A stretch of 64,000 nt of DNA from Rhynchopus sp. YZ270_cl-10. Taxonomy: Eukaryota > Euglenozoa > Diplonemea > Diplonemida > Diplonemidae. Position numbers and translations under genes: made by a program. The DNA lies in contig OZ037908.1 in assembly GCA_964035575.1 (NCBI GenBank), positions 992,001 through 1,056,000 of the forward strand, read 5' to 3'. Below the pieces are notes generated by a model, which was not told where the DNA came from, searched no databases, and saw only the letters and a list, made by a program, of their open reading frames with translations. Below are positions 59,293-64,000 of the stretch, piece after piece; positions within the stretch are counted from its first letter, which is position 1, and every line of letters begins with the position of its first letter.

Positions 59293-62200
59293 ATGGGATC
59301 CGGAGCGTCGAAGCCTGAAAAGGACGAGATTGCAAAGGGAATTACTGGGAAGGAGAGGCCCGTGGACGCAGTGGACAGCGTGGACGGGAGGACAATGCTG
59401 CACAGTGCTGTGCTTGCGGGTGACGTGGAGGCAGTGCGGTTTCTTGTGGAGAACGGGGCAGGGAACGTGCGTGACAGGGACGGGAAGGTGCCGCTGTGGT
59501 ACGCACTGCAGCACAGGGACGCGGATGTGCGGGGGCGACTTGAGGCGGAGCTGGGGGCGCATGCAGCAGAGATCCTTGTGGAGGTGGAGGCTGCTGTGCA
59601 GGTGTACCTCACTGGCGGTATGGCGACAACAACAACAAAAAGAACTGATGTGGCAGTGGAACGGAGCAGTGGAGATGCAACGACAGCACCTCTTACTGAC
59701 CCTCACATGGACATGGCGAAAGACACGAACACCTCGACTGGAGACAGGCACCTGGGAGAGGACGATCTTGACGGGGACACGGGTGCACTGTGGCACACAG
59801 ACGGACGGAAGGTGGAGTTCCTGCGGAAAACTGACGACAACAACAACAACAAGAACAGCAATGGAGGTGAAGACCTGCTGTGTTGGCTGCGTGGTCTGCC
59901 AAAGGTGGATCCGCCGTTGGGCTACACAGACGAACACGTGCGGCACATGGAGGCGGGGTTCCGTGTGGTGTGCAAGCGTCTGCTGGAGGACATGAGAGGG
60001 CGGAGGGAGGCTGCGGAGACACGTGGTGGGCACGTGGAGGTGGAGGACTGGATGGCGGCACGCGACCCGTTCGAGCTGCTGCTGTCGGGGTTCCTGTTCA
60101 CGTCTGACTGCGTGGAGTATGTGCTGGACAGCGGCGGGGATGTTGTGTGCGACGAAAAGGGCACACCGCAGATTGCGAAAGGGCCTGACGGGGAGCTGCG
60201 GTACATCAAACTGACGGAGCGGGCTGTGCTGGACAACCACGGGAGTGCTGCTGATTCACAGTCGCTTGCGCTGTACATGACGATGAACACTGCGATGCGT
60301 GCTGTGGGGCAGCTGGCTGCGGTGAAGGAGTGGAAGAGGACACCTGAGAAGACAGCACCGAACGTGTTTGAGCTGTCGCCCGCACCCCCGCAGCTGCACG
60401 TGATTGCGACCTTTGCGCCGCTGATCCGTGGTCTGGACCGGCTGATTGGGAGCCGGCGGAAGCAGCTGCGGACTGTGTTCCGCGGGATCAATGTGAACGT
60501 GTCTGCGAAGTACGCGCTGGGGACGCACATTGTGTGGAACTGCTTCACGTCAACAACACTGAAGCGGGATGTGGCCCGGAGCTTCATGTACGGGAAGGGG
60601 GGCACGTTCTTTGTGGTGGTGGCGAAGGAGGGTGCTGCAGACGTGAAGTTCTCGTCTGTGTATGCTTCGGAGGACGAGCTGCTGTACACAGCGAACATCG
60701 AGTACCGGGTGCAGTGGAAGCTTTCGCCGACGCTGCTGCGGATGATGGGGCTGCGCTTTGACGTGATTGTGATGCAGGAGGTGTGTTCTGATGCGGATGC
60801 GGGTGTGGGTGTGGGCGAGACGAGTGCGGCTGAGCAGGTGGGTGCGCTGCAGGAGGTGATGGGACACACAGTCGCGTTCTTCAAAGACTACCTTGCGCAG
60901 TACGTGGAGGGGCGTGTGGGGGACGACACATGTGTGGATGAGTCGGAGACACGTCCGCTGATGAAGGAGGTGCGGAAGTGGCTTCGTGCACGTGTACGTA
61001 GGAGGCCGAAGTCTGCAGTGTGCACACAGGCAGCAGCAGCGTGCACAGAGACGGACACGAAGATGAAGGCGAGTAAGTCAAGTCCTCAAAAGAAAAAGAA
61101 GAAGACAAAATGTGCTCACATTACCAGTACCATCGGTACACCCGAATTACCAGAGCATGTAGATCCAAGACGAAGGAAATCGAAGCGTGGTGTGCTGTGT
61201 GTGATCGGAGAAGGAGGAAGCGGTAAGACGTCTGCTTCGATTGCAATTCTGAGCGACCTTGCAACGTCTGCGAAGAAGAGCGGAAGCACCACCAACGAAG
61301 ACACAAACAGGAACGGGAACAGAAACAGCGTGGTGAGTGATGTGACTGAGGATGCGGATGCGAAGCCGTACTTCCCTGTGTTTGTGGCGCTGCCGACTGT
61401 GAAGCAGCACCTGCTTGAGAAGGGAGGGCTGGACAGGTTTGTGCTGGAGTCGTTTGCGCTGCGGGAGGCGGACCGTGCGTACCTTGCGGAGACGTACGAG
61501 GTGGTGCTGGTGCTGGACTCGCTGGACGAGGTGGGGCTGACACAGGAGGATGTGGGTGCTGTGGTGGCTGAGGGTGGCCTTCTGTGCCGGCATCCGTGGG
61601 TGGAGGCACACTGCAGCGTTGTTGTGACTGTGCGTGGTGAGTACCTGAAGGGTGTGGACACGTCTCCGTCTGGTGTGTGTGGGGCTGGTGTGCGTGCTCT
61701 GTACATGCAGCCGTTCACAGAGGTGGATGCGAGAACGTACATCAAGCGTGCAAACACAGCCTGGAAGAAGGAACACAAAAAGGAGAAGGAGGGGAAGTCA
61801 GCACACAAGGAAGAGCGCACAGTCTTCGTGCGTAAGGAGGACGTTGAGGGACTTGTACAGCTGCGGAACCCGTTTGTGCTGCACATGGCGTGCCACGCGC
61901 AGTGCAGCGGGAAGGCTTCTGAGGAGGTGATCTACGAGACCTACCTGGAGACGTGGACGAAGAAGGAGATGGCGTCTGGTGGAGTTGCTGTTGCTGTTTC
62001 GGATGTGTCTTTGGAGGATGTGGTGCGTGCAGGGGAGCTTGTTGCATGCAGGATGCTGGAGACAAACGAGTGGCAGGGGACTGTGGGTGTGGCGTCGGAG
62101 GTTCTTGATTCGCAGCACGGTGTGTGTGAGGCTGTGCGTGATGCGTGCTTCCGCTGCCTGCCGTTCCGGATTGAGGACTTTGGGGAGGAGCGGAGTGCGT

Positions 62201-64000
62201 TCACGTTCCGGCACAAGTCGCTTGGGGAGCACCTTGCAGCACGGCGGCTTGCACGTGATCCAGCAGGGACACTGGGGACGCTGGTGCAACGGAGCTTCAG
62301 CAAGGACTCGCAGCGTGTGCTTGGGTTCTTTGCGGCGCTGGTGTGTGGAGAAAGTGGGCTGTACGAACGTGCCAGCACTGAGCTGCTTGCGGCTGTGAAG
62401 GCGACACGCGGCAGTGCAGGTGGAGATGCAGGTGTTAGTGGGGAGGGTGCTGTGACAGCAGGGTCGAATGCAGCAGCACTGCTGGCACGTGCACGCATCC
62501 CTGTGAGTGGGGAGGACCTGAGCGGGATCCGTGTGTCGAACTGCGACCTGCGAGGGTCTCTGTTTGTGGAGACGGCGCTGACGGGCGCTTCCTTCTCGAA
62601 CTGCTGGCTGGAGCACACTGAGTTCCACACCTGCGACATGGCTGGCACGATGCTGCCGGACTGCTCCCTTGGCACACCACTTCCAGTACTACAGGATACT
62701 GCCAATGGTGTGGCACTGACACCTGATGGCAGTCAAATGGTAACAGCTGGCCTTAGAACTGTGGGTGTGTGGAGCATGTCTTCTGGGGAAGAAGTGATGG
62801 TCCTGAAAGGACATTCATGGCAGCTCTGTGGAGTGACAGTAACACCTGACGGAACCCGCGTAGTTTCGTGCTCCGGTGATGAAACTGTGCGTGTGTGGGA
62901 TCTGCACACTGGGGAGGCAGTGTTCGTCTTGGAAGGCCACGAAGATTGGGTGTGGGATGTGGCAGTCACTCCCGACAGTTCTAAAGTTGTTTCAATTTCT
63001 CGTGATAACAGCATCCGTGTGTGGGATCTCTCGACGGGGATGGAAGTGCTGGCAATACAGTCGCCTGGCAGTCGCAGCATGGTTATTACGAAGGATGGAA
63101 GTCAAATAGTGACATGCTCTGAGGAGGAGCTGTGCGTATGGGATCTGGTCACGGGGAAGCAGGAGATGCAGTGGCCTTGTTGTGTGAATACTTCGCATAC
63201 ACTGGCAGTCACTCCCGATGGATGCCATGTTGTTTCGTGCTGTGATGGCGCACATCTTTGGAACCTCTCCACTGGGGCAGAGGTGATGGTGTTCCATGCC
63301 GACGCTGAGTTGACAGCAGTGACAGTCACTCCCGATGGATGTCACGTGGTTGCTGGATCTGAGAGCGGCAATGTGCACGTTTGGGGAATTTCGACTGGGA
63401 AGGAGGTGACGGTGTTGCAAGGGCATACTTCTTGTGTGGATGCAGTGGCAGTGTCACCAGATGGATGCCACGTGGTTTCATGCTCCGACTGCGACGATAC
63501 CGTTCGAGTGTGGAACATGACGACCGGGAAGGAGACACCAGGTTTCGAAGGACTCTTAGGCGACTCTGTGGTGGTGGCCCCTGATGGATCTATCCTTTCG
63601 TACGGTGGCAAGAGGAACTCGATCTGGAGCACATCCACCGGCAGGCAGACAGAGGTAGTCGAAGCAGGGAAAACTAAGCCTGGTGATGCTGTTGCGGCTG
63701 TGTCCCGAGATGGCTCTCATGTAGTTTATTGCCCTTCCGACGCTGGCGAAAGGAGAGCGTGTGTGTGGGACGTTGCGACGGGGAAGGTGCGGCATTTGTT
63801 CACAGATTGCAGTGAGTTTGCGGTGTTCTTGAAACAGTCTGGAAGACTGCTTTCCTTGGCAATGTCTCCCGATGCATCTCACATGGTGACCTTGTCAAAG
63901 TCTTCAGAGGAGGGTAGCACTTACTGTACCTATGTGTGGAGCATGCCGACTGGGAAGAAGGTGTCAGTTTTTGCAGGAACTACGTCATGTCCCAACCGAG
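59293..64000 (+). CDS. NLR-like STAND protein: ankyrin-ART-NACHT-WD40, copy 3 (runs off window)
   Basis: The open frame continues past the window edge after 1569 codons. The N terminus, ART triad (R397, S420, E462), basic linker and NACHT domain equal copy 2. From base 62616 the WD40 part diverges from copies 1 and 2: HSWQLCGVTVTPDG for HSRYISGVVVTPDG, HEDWVWDVAVTPD for HKGSVRAGAVTPD, SISRDNSIRVW for SISDDSIRVW, TSCVDAVAV for TSNVDAVAV, and KSSEEGSTYCTYVW for ESEERLSYYTYVW. Changes cluster just after the GH dipeptides, which in beta-propellers lie near the ligand-binding face. The missing end should hold WD repeats 11-14. Confidence 0.92.
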   Translation, partial: MGSGASKPEKDEIAKGITGKERPVDAVDSVDGRTMLHSAVLAGDVEAVRFLVENGAGNVRDRDGKVPLWYALQHRDADVRGRLEAELGAHAAEILVEVEAAVQVYLTGGMATTTTKRTDVAVERSSGDATTAPLTDPHMDMAKDTNTSTGDRHLGEDDLDGDTGALWHTDGRKVEFLRKTDDNNNNKNSNGGEDLLCWLRGLPKVDPPLGYTDEHVRHMEAGFRVVCKRLLEDMRGRREAAETRGGHVEVEDWMAARDPFELLLSGFLFTSDCVEYVLDSGGDVVCDEKGTPQIAKGPDGELRYIKLTERAVLDNHGSAADSQSLALYMTMNTAMRAVGQLAAVKEWKRTPEKTAPNVFELSPAPPQLHVIATFAPLIRGLDRLIGSRRKQLRTVFRGINVNVSAKYALGTHIVWNCFTSTTLKRDVARSFMYGKGGTFFVVVAKEGAADVKFSSVYASEDELLYTANIEYRVQWKLSPTLLRMMGLRFDVIVMQEVCSDADAGVGVGETSAAEQVGALQEVMGHTVAFFKDYLAQYVEGRVGDDTCVDESETRPLMKEVRKWLRARVRRRPKSAVCTQAAAACTETDTKMKASKSSPQKKKKKTKCAHITSTIGTPELPEHVDPRRRKSKRGVLCVIGEGGSGKTSASIAILSDLATSAKKSGSTTNEDTNRNGNRNSVVSDVTEDADAKPYFPVFVALPTVKQHLLEKGGLDRFVLESFALREADRAYLAETYEVVLVLDSLDEVGLTQEDVGAVVAEGGLLCRHPWVEAHCSVVVTVRGEYLKGVDTSPSGVCGAGVRALYMQPFTEVDARTYIKRANTAWKKEHKKEKEGKSAHKEERTVFVRKEDVEGLVQLRNPFVLHMACHAQCSGKASEEVIYETYLETWTKKEMASGGVAVAVSDVSLEDVVRAGELVACRMLETNEWQGTVGVASEVLDSQHGVCEAVRDACFRCLPFRIEDFGEERSAFTFRHKSLGEHLAARRLARDPAGTLGTLVQRSFSKDSQRVLGFFAALVCGESGLYERASTELLAAVKATRGSAGGDAGVSGEGAVTAGSNAAALLARARIPVSGEDLSGIRVSNCDLRGSLFVETALTGASFSNCWLEHTEFHTCDMAGTMLPDCSLGTPLPVLQDTANGVALTPDGSQMVTAGLRTVGVWSMSSGEEVMVLKGHSWQLCGVTVTPDGTRVVSCSGDETVRVWDLHTGEAVFVLEGHEDWVWDVAVTPDSSKVVSISRDNSIRVWDLSTGMEVLAIQSPGSRSMVITKDGSQIVTCSEEELCVWDLVTGKQEMQWPCCVNTSHTLAVTPDGCHVVSCCDGAHLWNLSTGAEVMVFHADAELTAVTVTPDGCHVVAGSESGNVHVWGISTGKEVTVLQGHTSCVDAVAVSPDGCHVVSCSDCDDTVRVWNMTTGKETPGFEGLLGDSVVVAPDGSILSYGGKRNSIWSTSTGRQTEVVEAGKTKPGDAVAAVSRDGSHVVYCPSDAGERRACVWDVATGKVRHLFTDCSEFAVFLKQSGRLLSLAMSPDASHMVTLSKSSEEGSTYCTYVWSMPTGKKVSVFAGTTSCPNR

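Larger units (their letters stand above)
42736..62379. repeat. Tandem duplication of a 9822-bp unit (two copies)
   Basis: Unit 1 is 42736-52557 and unit 2 is 52558-62379, offset exactly 9822. I found no difference between them in any part compared, coding or not. Each unit runs from the end of one big gene's NACHT part, through its WD40 part, the spacer and two broken genes, into the next gene as far as the same point. The boundary can lie anywhere in 52558-52793, where all three genes are identical. Confidence 0.93.

Noticed and set aside
1-64000. tRNA genes, 5S rRNA, SSU rRNA, virus-derived or LTR elements, transposases
   Set aside because: I looked for their conserved words (T-loop GTTCGANTC, SSU universal sites, DDE or reverse transcriptase motifs) and saw none that hold up by eye; a tRNAscan/Infernal run could still find small RNAs.

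Overview
The window is nuclear DNA of a single-celled eukaryote, most likely a flagellated or ciliated protist. Several genes have GT-AG introns (BBS7, a TXNDC12-like ER thioredoxin, a tetraspan membrane protein and a small minus-strand gene). Coding sequence is GC-rich and set in A/T-rich intergenic DNA full of homopolymer runs. BBS7, a BBSome subunit, implies a cilium. The ubiquitin-like/BspA-LRR protein, the ubiquitin-like/DUF4116-type repeat protein and the large NACHT-WD40 proteins also fit a protist. I cannot assign a lineage from sequence alone; the LSU rRNA fragments would be the quickest marker.

Layout. 1-4.1 kb: AT-rich DNA with an orphan inverted fragment of a WD40 gene. 4.1-12.2 kb: three tandem secreted purple acid phosphatase genes sharing a nearly identical leader. 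14.0-27 kb: a two-exon minus-strand gene, a GT32-like glycosyltransferase, a PC-esterase (SGNH) type membrane protein, an EF-hand protein with an acylation-type N terminus, a UBL/DUF4116-like protein and a low-complexity QHA-repeat protein. 27.5-38.7 kb: TXNDC12-like, UBL/BspA-LRR, a four-pass membrane protein, a tentative minus-strand gene, BBS7 and an NTF2-like protein. Pieces of LSU rRNA lie between genes at about 28.9 kb and 32.7 kb, with a weaker candidate at 16.5 kb.

39.7-64 kb: an array of three giant genes. The two complete copies encode 1744 and 1765 aa; the third runs off the window. Architecture: MGSGAS N terminus (N-myristoylation type), ankyrin-like segment, R-S-E class ADP-ribosyltransferase, NACHT NTPase, pentapeptide-like spacer, 14 WD40 repeats. 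This is the layout of a STAND/NLR-like sensor with an ADP-ribosyltransferase as effector. Between the big genes lie two broken genes, a six-pass membrane protein and an ankyrin protein. A 9822-bp unit is repeated in tandem without visible difference, and its boundary falls inside the big genes, so the middle copy reads as a chimera of its neighbours made by unequal crossing over.

Many short dispersed repeats, hairpins and palindromes occupy the intergenic DNA. The genes do not form one pathway. The clearest functional groups are the acid phosphatase cluster and the NLR-like array.
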